From the NCBI GenBank assembly GCA_015143295.1, contig CM026565.1, positions 17,246,548-17,310,547 on the forward strand: 64,000 nucleotides of DNA, in the 5' to 3' direction. The notes below the pieces were generated by a model that saw only the letters and a list, made by a program, of their open reading frames with translations, had not been told where the DNA came from and made no database searches. The position numbers and the translations under genes were made by a program. This document shows, piece by piece, positions 1 through 10,518 of the stretch. Numbering within the stretch: the first letter of the stretch is position 1; the number at the start of each line of letters is the position of its first letter. The stretch comes from Tetracentron sinense (taxonomy: Eukaryota; Streptophyta; Magnoliopsida; Trochodendrales; Trochodendraceae).

Positions 1-1859
1 GATTTGCGTGTAGAGAGAAAAAAAAAGGGTAGAGAGAGAAAGTGAAAGTTAGAGAGAGGAGCTTTATCTTAGGGTTGATCGCCCTCCCGGACGTGTTGGC
101 GGTGCCCCTTTTTGCGCCAGTCGCCTCGAAACACGTGAAGCAGGTAAAACCCCTCTCTTTTCTTCTCTTTTTCGGCTTATTTTGCTATATTATTTCATGT
201 GAAGTATATGCATGTCTTTTGACGTTAATGAAAAAAGGTCGGAGAGCCCTATGTGATGTTGTGATTTTATGTGGTCCCTCGGGGAGCCCAGATCGGGTCC
301 TGAGTAAATTGTATCGCCACTTTAGGGTGACGAAAAGTTGTTTTGCATGTCTTGTAAGGCTATGGAGACATCCATTAGCTTGAAAACGTTCCCTAACGGG
401 ACGGTGTGTTAACCGAGTTAGTTCACGGGCGCGAGGCCCAAGTATTTCAGTTACTCAAGCGAGGCTTGGGTTAACTAGGGTTAACCTGTGGTTAGAAAAT
501 CTAACCAGGGTTAAGTATAGTCCGTGGTTCCTCTTTGACTAGGTCAGGAGAGACGGTGTCCAGTAAGGCCCGGGGTTCCTCCGTGACTGATAGTCGGGAG
601 ATGTCGGTTTGTTTGTCTAGGTAGTCCGTGGTGCCTCTTGGACTAGGTCAGGAGTGGCGGTGTCCTGCATGGCCCGTGGTTCCTCCGTGACTGATAGTCA
701 GGAGATGTCAGAGTCCTAGGGAGTTTAAAGTGGCTGAACATCAGATAGTGTATAGTCCGGGGTTCCTCTCTGGGTGGGTCAGAAGATGTCGGCACCGTGT
801 CTATCGGGGTCCCTTCTTGGTGGAACGTCAGGAGATGTCAACATTGGTATAGATGTCGGGGTTCCTCCGTAGACTGGCCAGAAGATGACGGTAGGCAGGT
901 TGGTCGGGGTTCCTTCATGACTGATACCCATGGCGATGGCGGCAAATACACGGTAGATGTGGCCAGTCAATTGAATGGAAAAGTATGTCCTTATTGGGTG
1001 AATGCCCATGTTGTGTGTGTAAGCTTCGGATACGAAGTGGTCTGAGTTGGTATACTCAGGGTTAGTGTATTTGTTTGAGTTTGTGGACTCATGGTTCGGT
1101 ATGGAATCGTCGGATTCCAGGTGAGTTGGGTTGGTATACCCAAGGTTTGGTCGTGTTCGGGTAAAAGCTAGAACAGCGTGTGTGAGTCAAAATGACTCAA
1201 TGTATTATAGTTTGGATTTAGAGACTTTAAGCTGAACATTTGTGGGCTGTGGCCAATTAATAGAGTCTCAGAACTCGAAATGAAACATGATTGATGATCG
1301 AAACGATAACTTGGTAATATAATGCATTCATAACTGAACCCCATAATTGGAAAGTAATGTGAGGTCGGGAACCTCGATTAGGGTGACGTAACCCTAAGTG
1401 ATCTTGGGTCACAGTTTATATATACTGTTCTATTTTACTATAACATGCAAATTGAACTGCTTATTATATCATTATTGATGCGTGTTATTATGTGGAAAAT
1501 AGTTTAGAAAGATTGTGGTTTTATTAGACTTCATAGCTCACTGACTTTTTGTGTCAGCAGATCTTGGAGCTGCTGACCAGTAAGTGAAAAGTCTATCTGG
1601 ACATTTTGGAAGCTTGTACAAGTTGTACCTGGCGTGATAGAGGCGCCTACCTTTGTAAAACAAACTTGATGTAAATAATATAGGTATATGGTTTGTATAA
1701 TGACTATTGTGATGACAGGTGTTATTTGCTTTTTGGAAGCATCTGATAAATGTTTAAATTTCCCGCATTTTCGCAGGTAAAGTCTTCCGCTTGCATGATT
1801 TGACGAACAGACACGCGTCTCGGAACTTGATTCCCTAGGCGCGGGTTCGGGGCGTCACA
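1..1859 (+). mobile_element. Tekay-like Ty3/gypsy LTR, 3' part (left end outside window)
   Basis: No protein-coding gene is visible here. The right edge, GGGGCGTCACA at 1849-1859, resembles the 3' termini of the other Tekay-type LTRs in the window (GGGGCGTGTCA at 8350-8360, GGGTCGCGACA at 43992-44002). A T-rich, splice-rich leader-like sequence precedes it. The left half holds a tandem array (519-935). The short open frame near 42-383 lacks any recognisable domain. Assignment rests on terminus similarity and general LTR layout; the 5' end lies beyond base 1, so TSD and length cannot be tested. Confidence 0.6.
519..935 (+). repeat. Degenerate ~52-bp tandem repeat inside LTR
   Basis: About eight imperfect units follow one another. 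Each opens with a variant of TCCG(T/G)GGTTCCTC, continues with a GACT.G..AGTCAGGAG-like stretch and ends near ATGTCGG. Units vary in length (about 45-80 bp) and sequence, so the array is old. None of the other Tekay-type LTRs in the window contains this sequence; each has a different array of its own. Confidence 0.75.
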
Positions 1860-2856
1860 TCTACCCTTCTATCAAACATGAATTGAATGTTTATAGTTTC
1901 CAAGTATACCTTAATGCTCACATGCACTCTATGCACCTTGTTTTGCATGATTCGAGGTTTTCTCGTAAGTACAGGTATCAGGACATTCATAAGTATATAC
2001 TTATAAGCAAAATTTCATGAATCATAGCTCACAAGCTCAAAAGCATTGATAAAGCCAAACGTTGGGTTGGTCAAAGATAGGGCATATCCAAGGATATGTC
2101 ATATCTGGCTCAAAGTGAATCTCATTAGTTGATAATGTCAAACGAAGGGTTGGTCAAGGATGATGGCAACCATATTTGAAGTACCTTCGTTGAAGGGTAT
2201 TTACATACCTGGCTCATAAGTCTTTAAAGGGTGCTATCATCTTGCTCATAAGCTCATAAGTATCTCACAATTCTCAGACGATCTCATAAGTACTCATACA
2301 GTGATTCTCATAAGCAAGATCTCATAAGCACTTTGATCTCATAAGACTTTCGGTTTTTGGAAAGCTACGCACTTTTGGTTTACGCTCTACGCTCTACGTT
2401 TTGATGAACTGTGTGCATGTGATTGTTTTATAACATTATTAGATAATGGGTTGTATATGCTGAGTATTCTATGCTCAGCCAAATTGTTATCTTCGGTAGG
2501 TCCGTTTGATATATGTGCTCTAGGACCATGGGTCGAGGAGGAGTACGAAGAGGAGGAGCCTACGATGGATCTTGCTCCTAAGGAGAGGGCCCTGGATAGG
2601 TGGCTTATCTTGGATATTATTGAGGGAAGTGAGTGAGTGATATGTATATTCATTTTGTTAAAGTGGGTGTGTCCACTTGTTACTTGTGTTATTTTGTCTT
2701 TTGTATAAACTTGGAATACGATATGTATAGAAAGAAAGTTCAATTAATGCTTCCGCTATGTCTGCCTTGTGCATTTGATACAGGATAGTATGAAATGATA
2801 TGATAGTCAAACACAAAATCTCTCCTAACTCATAGGTGGGATTTTGGGTCACGACA
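1860..2856 (+). mobile_element. Second Tekay-like LTR remnant (3' portion)
   Basis: The right terminus TTTTGGGTCACGACA (2842-2856) closely matches the end of the solo LTR at 44002. The interior carries dispersed CTCATAAG/CTTATGAG words (2217-2345) like those in the chromovirus LTRs at 14440-14700, then a stem-loop (2459-2479) and the conserved mini-ORF (2451-2636). It abuts copia RT sequence at 2857, so it was inserted there. Its 5' part is missing or interrupted by the LTR that ends at 1859. The TSD cannot be checked. Confidence 0.65.
2451..2636 (+). CDS. LTR mini-ORF with FDIC..PWVEEEY motif (copy A)
   Basis: A 61-codon open frame encodes PFDICALGPWVEEEY in its middle, followed by an acidic run and TMD. 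The motif recurs in four other Tekay-family LTR copies in this window. The ATG aligned with the other copies (ATG, T/A, CGG, Y, AG) is altered here to ATCTTCGGTAG, so translation would have to use the upstream ATG at 2451, or this copy is dead. A GCTGAG/CTCAGC stem-loop lies at 2459-2479. The stop is 220 bp from the LTR end. I do not recognise the peptide. It could be a leader peptide, an exon, or a nucleotide-level element that happens to be open. Confidence 0.35.
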   Translation: MYMLSILCSAKLLSSVGPFDICALGPWVEEEYEEEEPTMDLAPKERALDRWLILDIIEGSE

Positions 2857-3600
2857 TTGTAAGTCCCCGTGAAGAAATGCATTCTTCACATGTAGCTGAT
2901 GAAGTGACCAAGATAGGTTGGTGGAGATCAACAACAATATACAAATTGAGTTCATCTTAGCCACTAGAGCCATAAATCTGAGTAAAACCCTTGGCCACCA
3001 ATCTGACTTGGTAGCTATCCACAGTCTCATCAGTCTTGTATATCACGGTATACACCCACTTAAACCCCACTAGTTTCTTCCCTTAAGAGCATCAATAAGT
3101 TCCCAAGTGTTGCTTTTAGTAAGAACCTTCATTTCTTCCAACATAGCTGCCATCCATGAGAGTTGTTGCAAAGCTTCTACTACACTTTTCAGAATCGACA
3201 CTAAAGACAAGGAAGAGACAAAGGCTCCTGAGAAGAAAGTGAGTCGTAAGAGACAAAATGAGAAATAGGATGAACAGTCGTACAAGTACATTTCCCTTTT
3301 GTGTAAGGCATTAGGAACAACATCATCACTAGTACCAAGAGGAGGTGCAGACTTACTAGAAGAGGACTAATCCACAGTTGCAGGAAGAGAATGTCGCTCC
3401 CTTGATGTCACATTTACCTTAGGTCGCTAGGAGTAAGTGTTAAGTTCCTTGTCCTCACCACCAAGAGATCCAAAAGATGAATGAGGAACAATGGAAGACT
3501 GAATCATAGAAGGAAGATCACAAACACTCGAAGTGGGAAGAGGAAGATGAATCTCTTGATTAGTACCAATCTTCCCTAAAGATGAACACCCAATAAAGTT
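2857..3600 (-). pseudogene. Ty1/copia reverse transcriptase remnant
   Basis: Read on the minus strand, 3291-3070 gives EEMKVLTKSNTWELIDALKG and, after a frame change, GFKWVYT and VRLVAKGFTQIYG, the start of a copia RT. It continues to LHQLHVKNAFLHGDLQ at about 2880-2930, the first catalytic block (normally LDVKNAFLHG; the Asp is His here). The reading is lost at 2857 where the Tekay-like LTR begins. The part from 3300 to 3600 looks like the low-complexity IN-RT linker. Several frameshifts and stops are present, and the YVDD block is absent. Confidence 0.75.
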
Positions 3601-4204
3601 GACCTTCAGTTTAATGCATCAACAACTTTATTGTGATTACCTGCCTTGTGCTTAATGAAAAAGTAAACTCCAGCAAATATGAAACTCATTGTGCATGTCT
3701 AGCGTTCAACATGCTTTGCACATTAATAGGCTTCAACGCCTCATGATCGGAATCCAAAATAAATTCACTCTGAAGAAGGTAGTGTCACCAATGAAGGAAG
3801 GTGTGAATGATTTTGCATAGAATTTCACATCATATGTAGAAATCCGCCGCCTCGTATGGTTTAAGTTTTCGCTGAAAAATGCCACTAACTGCCATTATTG
3901 ACTTAACATAGCACCTATACTGACATGAGATGCATCACAATCTACCTCAAATGTCTTGTTGAAATCAGGTACAGAGCAAGGACTGAAGCTTTTGGTATTT
4001 TCTTCTTAACAAGTTAAAAGCCACCTTCTGCTTCTTTTTTCCGTAGAAACTTTCCTTTCCTCAAGAAATTTGTAATAGGAGCAACTAAGGTGCTGAATTT
4101 TTTTATGAATTAGCAATACAAGGTTACCAATCCATGGAAACTTCCCACGTCATGCACATTTACAGGTGTTGGCAAATCTAAAATGGCTTTTACCTTGTTG
4201 TCAT
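3601..4204 (-). pseudogene. Ty3/gypsy RT-RNase H remnant, 3' half
   Basis: The minus strand from 4204 downwards reads as the end of a gypsy RT (VNVHDVGSFHGLVT) and the RT-RNase H connection. It then gives RNase H with LYLISTRHLR/FEVDCDASHVSIGAMLSQ (about 3905-3985, the first catalytic Asp region) and ends near FIKHKAGNHNKVVDALN at 3605-3650. Stops and frameshifts are common. The 5' half of the same gene is at 9234-9510, beyond an inserted Tat-type solo LTR; the reading is continuous across the junction once one GTCAT copy is removed. Confidence 0.8.
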
Positions 4205-4334
4205 TGTAAGCAACCCATTTTTGTACCCCCTACTCTTCCCTTTTTCTTCAAAGCACCAAGGCATCAACCAAAGCCCAACACATGTCCAAGCCAAGCCCAA
4301 AACTCTCAGCCCAGAAAGTCCAATCCTAGCATTT

Positions 4335-5380
4335 CGCTCGAGCCAACCGTCCTCACTTGAGAGCAATTACCTGACTTTTCGCTCGAGCGGCTGTGCTCAT
4401 TTCCTTGATCATGTTTGAGTTCAAATAGGTCAATTTATCCTCAAGCAAACCAGGACCCATTTCAAGAAATTTAACATCTCACTCGAGCAAGCTCAGCTTG
4501 GCTCGAGCAAGAATCAAGCCAAAACCAAAAACCAATCCTGGGCCATGTATTTGACACCTCCACTGAGGCTCTCGCTCGAGTCTTTGATCCCAGTTCCAAA
4601 TCCTTAGGAGAAAACTTTCCCATAAGTTCTTCTACCAACCAATACCTCTGCCAAATCTGAGAGTGAACCTCCCAATTATGAAAATCCTAGCCCTTGCAAA
4701 CCACAAAGGTTGAGTTAACCCTCTTTGAGAAGGGAAGCGTGAGCTATACCCCTATGAGGAAGCTCTCTCTATGATCCAATGAACACCCTCACCTTGGAGT
4801 CTTCGAAGAGCAAAGGAGAAGAGTCTACTCTTCTCATTGTTATTTCTTTTAGCTAGCTATTTCCCTTTCTATCTTGCATTCCCTTTCAGTTTCTAGTCCA
4901 TTTCTAGAAACCCCAAGAGGGCCTTCCCCTTTTCGAAACTCATTGGGTCCTCCTATGTTGCATCTTGCAACATAGGGGGGCCCATGAGAAGAAAGAGGGA
5001 AAGTACTCTTTTTCTTATGCATTTATTTGTCTCCTTCTGCTTTCCCACAAGGGCCGCAACTGTGGATATGTATCATGCATGAATTAACGGGTTCGCGGTG
5101 GTGGAGGAACTGGATCAGAAAAAAGAGGGATTCTAGTTGTAAGATATCTAATGAAACCATAGCTGGAATTGAGATCTCCTACATCTGCTCTTTCTCAACG
5201 CATTTCTTTAGACAAAGTCTCCATTTTTCCTCTTTTCAGATGGGAAATATTTCTCTAAATACGGAGTGGGCGGACCCATTTGGTTGAGACGAAGTCCCTC
5301 AATTCTGGCCCTTGATCAGAAATTCCAGAAGTCTGGTCTCAGCCCTCCCTCGAGTGAGCCCAATTTGGCTCGAGTGAGCG
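4335..5380. repeat. Dispersed CTCGAG-centred palindromes in Tat solo LTR
   Basis: The word GCTCGAGC or a close variant (GCTCGAGTGAG, ACTCGAGC) recurs at about 4336, 4381, 4482, 4501, 4573, 5348 and 5368, and again at about 8600 beyond the nested LTR. GCTCGAGC is a perfect palindrome. The spacing is irregular. It is the counterpart of the palindrome arrays in other LTRs of this window, but I cannot place a convincing TATA box next to it. Confidence 0.6.
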
Positions 5381-6189
5381 CAGAAACCAGTGGTCAAAAG
5401 CTTCTGTGATTGCTCCTGCTCTAGACTTTCCTAACTCGCCCTTTGGGTTAGTTTATAACCATAGTTAATATGCCCCAATTCCCAGACCCTCTTGACTCAA
5501 CACTAAGGTTAGATTCTAACCCAAATCCGTTTATCCAAAGTCCATCTCATACCTATTATAGAACAATCACAGAGTAGATCGGAAATAACCAATACCCATG
5601 GGCTTTGGCTTCGCTCATGTAGAGACCCAAATTTTAATTTATCAATAATCGTATCATTCATGTGATGTACGCAAAAATAAGAAGAAGAAAAAATAGAAAT
5701 TTATATACGGTATAGCAAAACCCTATTTTATATATGATATTAGTATCTAGGATATTAAGGTATAAAATAGTGGAGCCCACCATAGACCTTCTATTTGATA
5801 AGTTCTAATTAGATTAGGATTATAACCAATAGATAATAGGAAGGGACCCACACACTCCCTCTCTCTCTTTCTAATTATGAATTAGATTAAAGTAGGAAAT
5901 CTTAAACTAATTAGGAAGTATTCTAATTATATTCTAATTAGATTGTGGTTCTCTCTTCTATTCATCCAACTTGAGGGGATGTTTTGACCACGAAGGACTT
6001 AAAATTGGGACATCTCTGTTTCACAAGAAATTGTTCCCCTTTGAATAAGGTTTCCAATGCATTTTGAATCGTCCAATTATGATAACCAAGTCAAAAGTTA
6101 TGGGTCAAATACCAAAGCAGGGTTTGAGGCGGGATTTTTTCGAAAAACACTGATTCCGACCTTTTTTAATATTTTAGGATCCCTAACTC

Positions 6190-6197
6190 TATAAATA
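6190..6197 (+). promoter_or_regulatory. TATA box of Tekay-type solo LTR
   Basis: TATAAATA lies about 570 bp after the LTR start in the context CTCTATAAATACC, typical of a plant core promoter. It places the transcription start near 6225, so the tandem array and mini-ORF would lie in the transcribed leader. Confidence 0.6.
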
Positions 6198-6490
6198 CCT
6201 CATATTTTGTAGATTTAGGGTTAGGAAAGCATTCTAAGACTTTTAGGAATTTCAAAGAGAGTTCAACCTAGGTTTTCTCAAGGGTTTTCATCTCAAGGAG
6301 AAGGGAAAGCTTGGAGATCGAGATCCAAGTCCATTCTCAAGCGAGGGATCGTAGGAAAACGATTAAGGAATGTATTATGCATTGTTTTAGCTAATGGTTG
6401 TTATAAGATTAAGTATTTTTAAAATTTGGATATGTGTTTAATATGTGTTTATGTACTATGCATTGTCTAACCCAATGATATCTCTAACCC

Positions 6491-6631
6491 TATGTTTGGT
6501 TGTTGAGAAAATATGTAAAAACATGGAAAAGAAAAGAAAATTAGACAAAACACAACTAAAAATTGTATTAGAAATCCAAAATTTTCCTTTCTTTTCCATG
6601 TTTTCATCTATTTTCTCAACAACCAAACATA
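6491..6631. mobile_element. MITE, ~141 bp, near-complete inverted repeat
   Basis: The two halves form a long hairpin. The left arm starts TATGTTTGGTTGTTGAG (6491) and the right arm ends CTCAACAACCAAACATA (6631). The arms extend about 50 bp each with few mismatches around a short loop. No coding capacity. A duplicated TA or CTA-like flank is possible, but the exact ends and superfamily are not certain. The long open frames on both strands here are by-products of the palindrome. Confidence 0.8.
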
Positions 6632-7364
6632 CTATAAGAGTTTGCATGAAATCAAAATCTAGGGTTGATTATGAGTTTATGTGAATTGAATAAACATATT
6701 GTAATGTTTTCTTGTATAAATTGAAGAGAACTTTAAGGATGAGACCTAGAGTGAATGGATGTATGATTCTATGTTTATGATTGAGAACGGAGGAAGTGAT
6801 TGGATTATGGATTCATGAATTATTAAAGTAGGATATGAATAACATGAGTAGGATGTGAATAACCCTATTAACAGTATGATTTATGCTTCTTGTATAATCA
6901 TGGAATTATGATGAATTATAGATAATGCTAGAAATTGGTAATTTTTATTGATGCTATGAATTAACTTTGTCAATTATTAAACCTGACTTTTATATTACGA
7001 ATTATTCTTCATGTATGAGTAAAATTTTAATGTGATTCTCGCATGTTATTCATATGAAATTATGCATGTTTATTGATTGAGTGAATTTCATATAGGTGAA
7101 TACTTAGAAGATGGTATCAACGCCCAGAATCCCCTAACCTTAGTTATATAGGTGGCTTTGGTGAGATTCAGTGATTTGATATTGGAACCTAAGGGATAAC
7201 CTAGATGTAGGTTAATTATTACACAATCAAGCACAAGTTTCACAGTATGATATTAATAAGTTCTCATAAGTTCACGAGTCATAAGTCCGCATAAAGTAAC
7301 AAGACTTGTAAGACACTGGTTGCGAGGAGCGGATATGAAAACATGTGATTGTAAGGGCATGGTA

Positions 7365-7720
7365 TAACAAGCATTGCAACATGTGGTGAATAAGAATGAC
7401 CCAACAAATATGGCAACATTTGGTGAATAAGAATGACAATATGTGGTGAACGAGAATGACCCAACAAGCACGACAACATGTGGTGACCAAGAATGACCCA
7501 ACAAGCATGGCAACATGTGGTGAACAAGAATGACTTAACAAACATGACAACATGTAGTGAACAAGAATAACCTAATAAGCATGATAACATGTGGTGAACA
7601 AGAATGGTCTAACAAGCATAGCAACATGTGGTGAATAAGAATGACCTAACAAACATGACAACATGTGATGACAAGAATTGTATAACAAGCACGGTAACAA
7701 GTGGTTACAAGGAAACCTAG
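7365..7720 (+). repeat. ~37-bp minisatellite inside solo LTR
   Basis: About nine to ten units of roughly 37 bp, each a variant of CAACATGTGGTGAACAAGAA followed by TGACC(C/T)AACAAGCATG. The overlapping minus-strand open frames across 7253-7590 are translations of this array and not genes. Confidence 0.9.
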
Positions 7721-7931
7721 AAAGAATTGACACGCATCTTATAAGTCTCACAAGTCCGCACATGTCAAGAGTCTGATTATATGTTTTGCATAATTGTATG
7801 TTTAATGTTTTCCGCACATGAATTGTAAGATAAGTTATTTATGTTAAAGCATGAGCATATGAATATGTTATAATATATTGTTAGCTAGACTTTGCATACA
7901 TTGAGTTTTCGTTTGCTCAGACGTACTTTCT

Positions 7932-8060
7932 ATGTCGGTAGTTTCAGGAGGGTTCGACATCTGTGCTCCACAACCTTGGATAGAGGAGGAGTACGTAGAA
8001 GAGCAGGAAGGTGATTTCCAGAAAGAGGAAATCAATCTAGATTACTCTCCCGATTATTGA
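7932..8060 (+). CDS. LTR mini-ORF with FDIC..PWIEEEY motif (copy B)
   Basis: A 42-codon ORF starts at ATGTCGGTA and contains FDICAPQPWIEEEYVEE, then a short acidic tail ending SPDY and TGA. The ATG is 12 nt after a TGAG/CTCA stem-loop (7902-7919), as in copies C and D. The stop lies 300 bp from the LTR 3' end. The core protein motif is the same as in copies A, C and D, although most codons differ at third positions. Function unknown. The pattern suggests coding selection in the parent elements; this copy sits in a solo LTR and is probably not active. Confidence 0.4.
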   Translation: MSVVSGGFDICAPQPWIEEEYVEEQEGDFQKEEINLDYSPDY

Positions 8061-9233
8061 GTCTAGATGATTAGTTGTTAATTTATTTAAAGGATGTAAT
8101 AAGACAATTTCGGATTATATTGTTTAGATTTATTTTTAGTCATTGATATGCTTAAGGATCGGGTTCATTTGATATTTATGATTGGTCAGACAGGTTGGAT
8201 TTAATTATTAGAATTATTATTATTGTTTGAGGTTAATGATTACGAGGAAATTTTCAGGTTCGTCTTTTAGTATGCTTTTAAATGCTCTTAAATGGATTAA
8301 ATCAAATAAGTCACGTGCCAAAGTTCCACATTCTCCTAGGGGGGATTTTGGGGCGTGTCAGCTCAAGCCAGATCAAGCTTGCTTGAGTGAGTAGGATTCT
8401 GTAATTGTCCTAAATTCCCAAGACCAACCAACCTTTTGACCTTACCATGGGTTAATTCTTAACCCTAGTTAACCTACCCTGCCATTTGCAATTTGCAATT
8501 TCCTATTGTGGAATGGTGCTGGAAACAACACTACTCCCCTAAATACCAACCTTGGGCCTCTGTACTCACCTTTTCAGGTTGATTACAGAACCATATTCGC
8601 TCGAGAGAGTATATTCTGCCCGGAAACCCCAGACTAATTACACCTCCTTAACTCAACTCGGGTTAATATTTGACCCTAGTTAGATTGCCAACTCACCATT
8701 GCTCCTAGGTATGAGCTTAAACTATCCTTTTAATCCGGAGCGAGCCTAAACTACCCAATAAAAGAACAAAATTCAAAAACAATGAAAATACAAAAATGCA
8801 ATCAATCAAGTTAGCACCCACCATGAGTGATTGACATACACTGGTCTGATCCTACCAAGTTGGGTATGTAGGCAACCCAAACGGATCCGACCTCCCCTAG
8901 CATAGTTTTCCTTTTCCATTTTGATTTGTCTCTTAATTAGCATACTTAACACAACATCCTTAATTTCTTTTATTAATTCCAACTTAATTGGCTTAGACAG
9001 AGGGAGTAGGTAACCATCTTTGGATGGGGACTCGAGATGCCTAACACCTTCCCCCGAACTTAACCAAATCGCTTACCTAGAACTTCTATGCGGTCCATAG
9101 GCTCTTATCCATTCCAATCCGGGATCCTATTTCCCCATAATTAAAATGGGTGGCGACTCCCAAATAGGCATTTAGCATCATTCCTCTGTAGGGCCTGGCC
9201 CAGAAGGAAAGGGGGTAAATTTGAGCAGTCACA

Positions 9234-9510
9234 GTCATCAACCATAATTCCTTCCTAGGAAACCACATACCCCAAATATAAAAGATCATCCATTGCAAAA
9301 CAGCACTTCCTCAAATTTACATATAACTCTCCCTTCTCCACACATCAAAAACTTGTTGTAAATGACTCATGTGAAGTTCAAGGTTAGGGCTGTACACAAA
9401 AATGTCTGTCGAAATATACATCAACAAACTTTTTTTAATAAAGAGCAGAAACACTTGATTGATTAACCGCATAAACGTACTAGGAGCATTAGAGAGCCCG
9501 AACATCAAAA
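9234..9510 (-). pseudogene. Ty3/gypsy RT remnant, 5' half
   Basis: The minus strand gives FGLSNAPSTFMRLINQVF (about 9440-9500). It continues with a degenerate catalytic block where YISTDIFVYSPN stands for the usual YFDDILVYS, so the Asp pair is damaged, and then HMSHLQQVFDV. A frameshift near 9330 leads to YVVS-stop-EGIM just before the Tat LTR insertion site. It is the upstream half of the gene at 3601-4204. Sequence above 9510 is no longer RT-like, so the element was truncated there. Confidence 0.8.
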
Positions 9511-9619
9511 AAACATGAAGAGGGAAACAAGGAAAAGATACCCAGATGGAATAAAGCTGCAGATTAAGTATGAAATGAGTTGCAGAGGTTAACAATAAGT
9601 AAAAAAGAAAACAAAAAAC

Positions 9620-9751
9620 CCCAGATGAAAAGAAGCTAAGGAGATTCCGTTTTGCAGAGATTTTGAAAAGCATACCTTTTGTAAGGGTAGAGAACTCAGC
9701 AGGATAAGGACATGGAAGAAATGAAGGTTTCCCAAGACACAGAGGCGCCAT
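9620..9751 (-). CDS. Candidate first exon of an unrecognised host gene, possible transit peptide
   Basis: An ATG at 9751 opens 44 codons with the start MAPLCLGKPSFLPC and a basic, Ser/Leu/Lys-rich remainder with a single Glu. That composition fits a plastid or mitochondrial targeting peptide. The last codon is followed by GTTTTTTG, a possible splice donor in phase 0, and then T-rich intron-like sequence. A TATA box lies 66-74 nt upstream and a TGGGCC site further up. The gypsy RT fragment begins about 110 bp downstream, so any further exons are displaced or lost. I do not recognise the protein. It may be a gene relic or chance. Confidence 0.35.
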
Positions 9752-9816
9752 GGCTTCAATTAGGAAAACAGTTCAAGGTCTCTCAAGGACATCTACAGAG
9801 AGCTCGAAAAAGGTCT

Positions 9817-9825
9817 TTTTTATAT
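9817..9825 (-). promoter_or_regulatory. TATA box upstream of candidate exon
   Basis: On the minus strand TATATAAAA precedes the ATG at 9751 by about 66 bp, a normal plant distance for a short 5' UTR. Confidence 0.45.
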
Positions 9826-9909
9826 ACAAGAAGAAGAGCCAATAATGCAATTTGCAATAACCCAATGGGGCTTCTTTAATGATGCAGTTGGAGTTTCATC
9901 TCCAAGCAG

Positions 9910-9915
9910 TGGGCC
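9910..9915 (+). promoter_or_regulatory. Site II-like TGGGCC motif
   Basis: TGGGCC, a TCP-type site II element common in promoters of plant organelle-protein genes, lies about 85 bp upstream of the TATA box. A six-base match alone is weak evidence; it matters only together with the putative targeting peptide. Confidence 0.3.
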
Positions 9916-10518
9916 GAGCTCGCTCATCCATCAAGTGGTGGTCTTTCTTGTCCTTTTTGAACCTAACCTCTGGGGCCGGATTTTATGACACAAAAACACA
10001 TCCTGGTGTCGTACAGCGCTGTTCACGTGTTTGGTTCTCAGGCTTCCGTTGGATCCCTTATTGATTTTCCCATGATCACTTGCTTTCATTGGCGGTAATC
10101 CCAATAATAAATGAAGGATTCTGGCTTCTTCTTCTTTTTTCTCTCTCCCCGGTGAAGATTTTTCTCCGATTCTTCTTCTTGTTCTTCTCCTTCCTCTCTT
10201 CTTGAATTTCTTTTTTTCCTCTCACCGCTCTCAACTTTACCATTTTTCCAACCAAACAGAATCCGAGAGTAATCCTCAACGGATTAGAATAAGATTGTAA
10301 CAAAACTTCTCCAATTGGAGCAAGTATACTTGGTAGGGGTCCGGCTAACCCCAGCTTGCCTTCCACAAAAAAAAGGGAAAAAAAAAAAGTATACTTGTAA
10401 CCAAAAGGGTTTGGATTTGGGTTTGGAGGAACAATAATAAAATTGTTTCCAAACAGAGGAAATCAGAGATTAATTCCTTAAACATGCAGACAAATAGAGC
10501 ATATATATATCTTCTTTA
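9916..10518. other. Non-coding stretch with polypyrimidine tract
   Basis: No gene seen. A CT-rich tract (about 10115-10235) resembles a plant leader or core-promoter Y patch on the plus strand but no convincing ORF follows. The 96-codon minus-strand frame here is mostly the complement of this tract (Lys/Arg/Glu-rich) and is rejected. A CACGTGT word at 10025-10031 is a possible G-box. Confidence 0.4.

Larger units (their letters stand above)
5618..8360 (+). mobile_element. Tekay-type solo LTR, 2743 bp
   Basis: It starts TGTAGAGACCC, ends GGGGCGTGTCA, and is flanked by GCTCA on both sides (5613-5617 and 8361-8365). This shows a complete solo LTR inserted into the Tat solo LTR. In order it holds a TATA box (6190-6197), a MITE (6491-6631), a 37-bp tandem array (7365-7720), a TGAG/CTCA stem-loop (7902-7919), the FDIC mini-ORF (7932-8060) and the 3' terminus. 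Unlike the LTRs at 13896 and 41650 it has no obvious palindrome array upstream of its TATA box. Confidence 0.88.
4205..9233 (+). mobile_element. Tat/Ogre-type solo LTR with nested Tekay-type solo LTR
   Basis: The element begins TGTAAGCAACCCATTTTTGT, like the Tat LTR start at 36985 (minus), and ends TTGAGCAGTCACA at 9233. It is flanked by the 5-bp duplication GTCAT (4200-4204 and 9234-9238). Near the right end it has the Tat-type block ending in GGTGGCGACTCC (about 9149-9160). Without the nested insertion the LTR is about 2.3 kb. No internal region follows, so it is a solo LTR left by LTR-LTR recombination. It landed in a gypsy RT gene. Confidence 0.85.

Noticed and set aside
42..383. 113-codon plus-strand open frame near the window start
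   Set aside because: No domain or signal, lies in LTR-like sequence with a purine-rich leader; composition fits chance.
5027..5287. 86-codon plus-strand frame in the Tat solo LTR
   Set aside because: Lies wholly in LTR sequence, no domain, no conservation seen in other LTRs of the window.
7253..7590. Three overlapping minus-strand open frames rich in HMLSCLLGHS-type repeats
   Set aside because: They are translations of the 37-bp minisatellite in different frames.
10076..10366. 96-codon minus-strand frame rich in Lys, Arg and Glu
   Set aside because: It is the complement of a polypyrimidine tract; no homology and no supporting signals.
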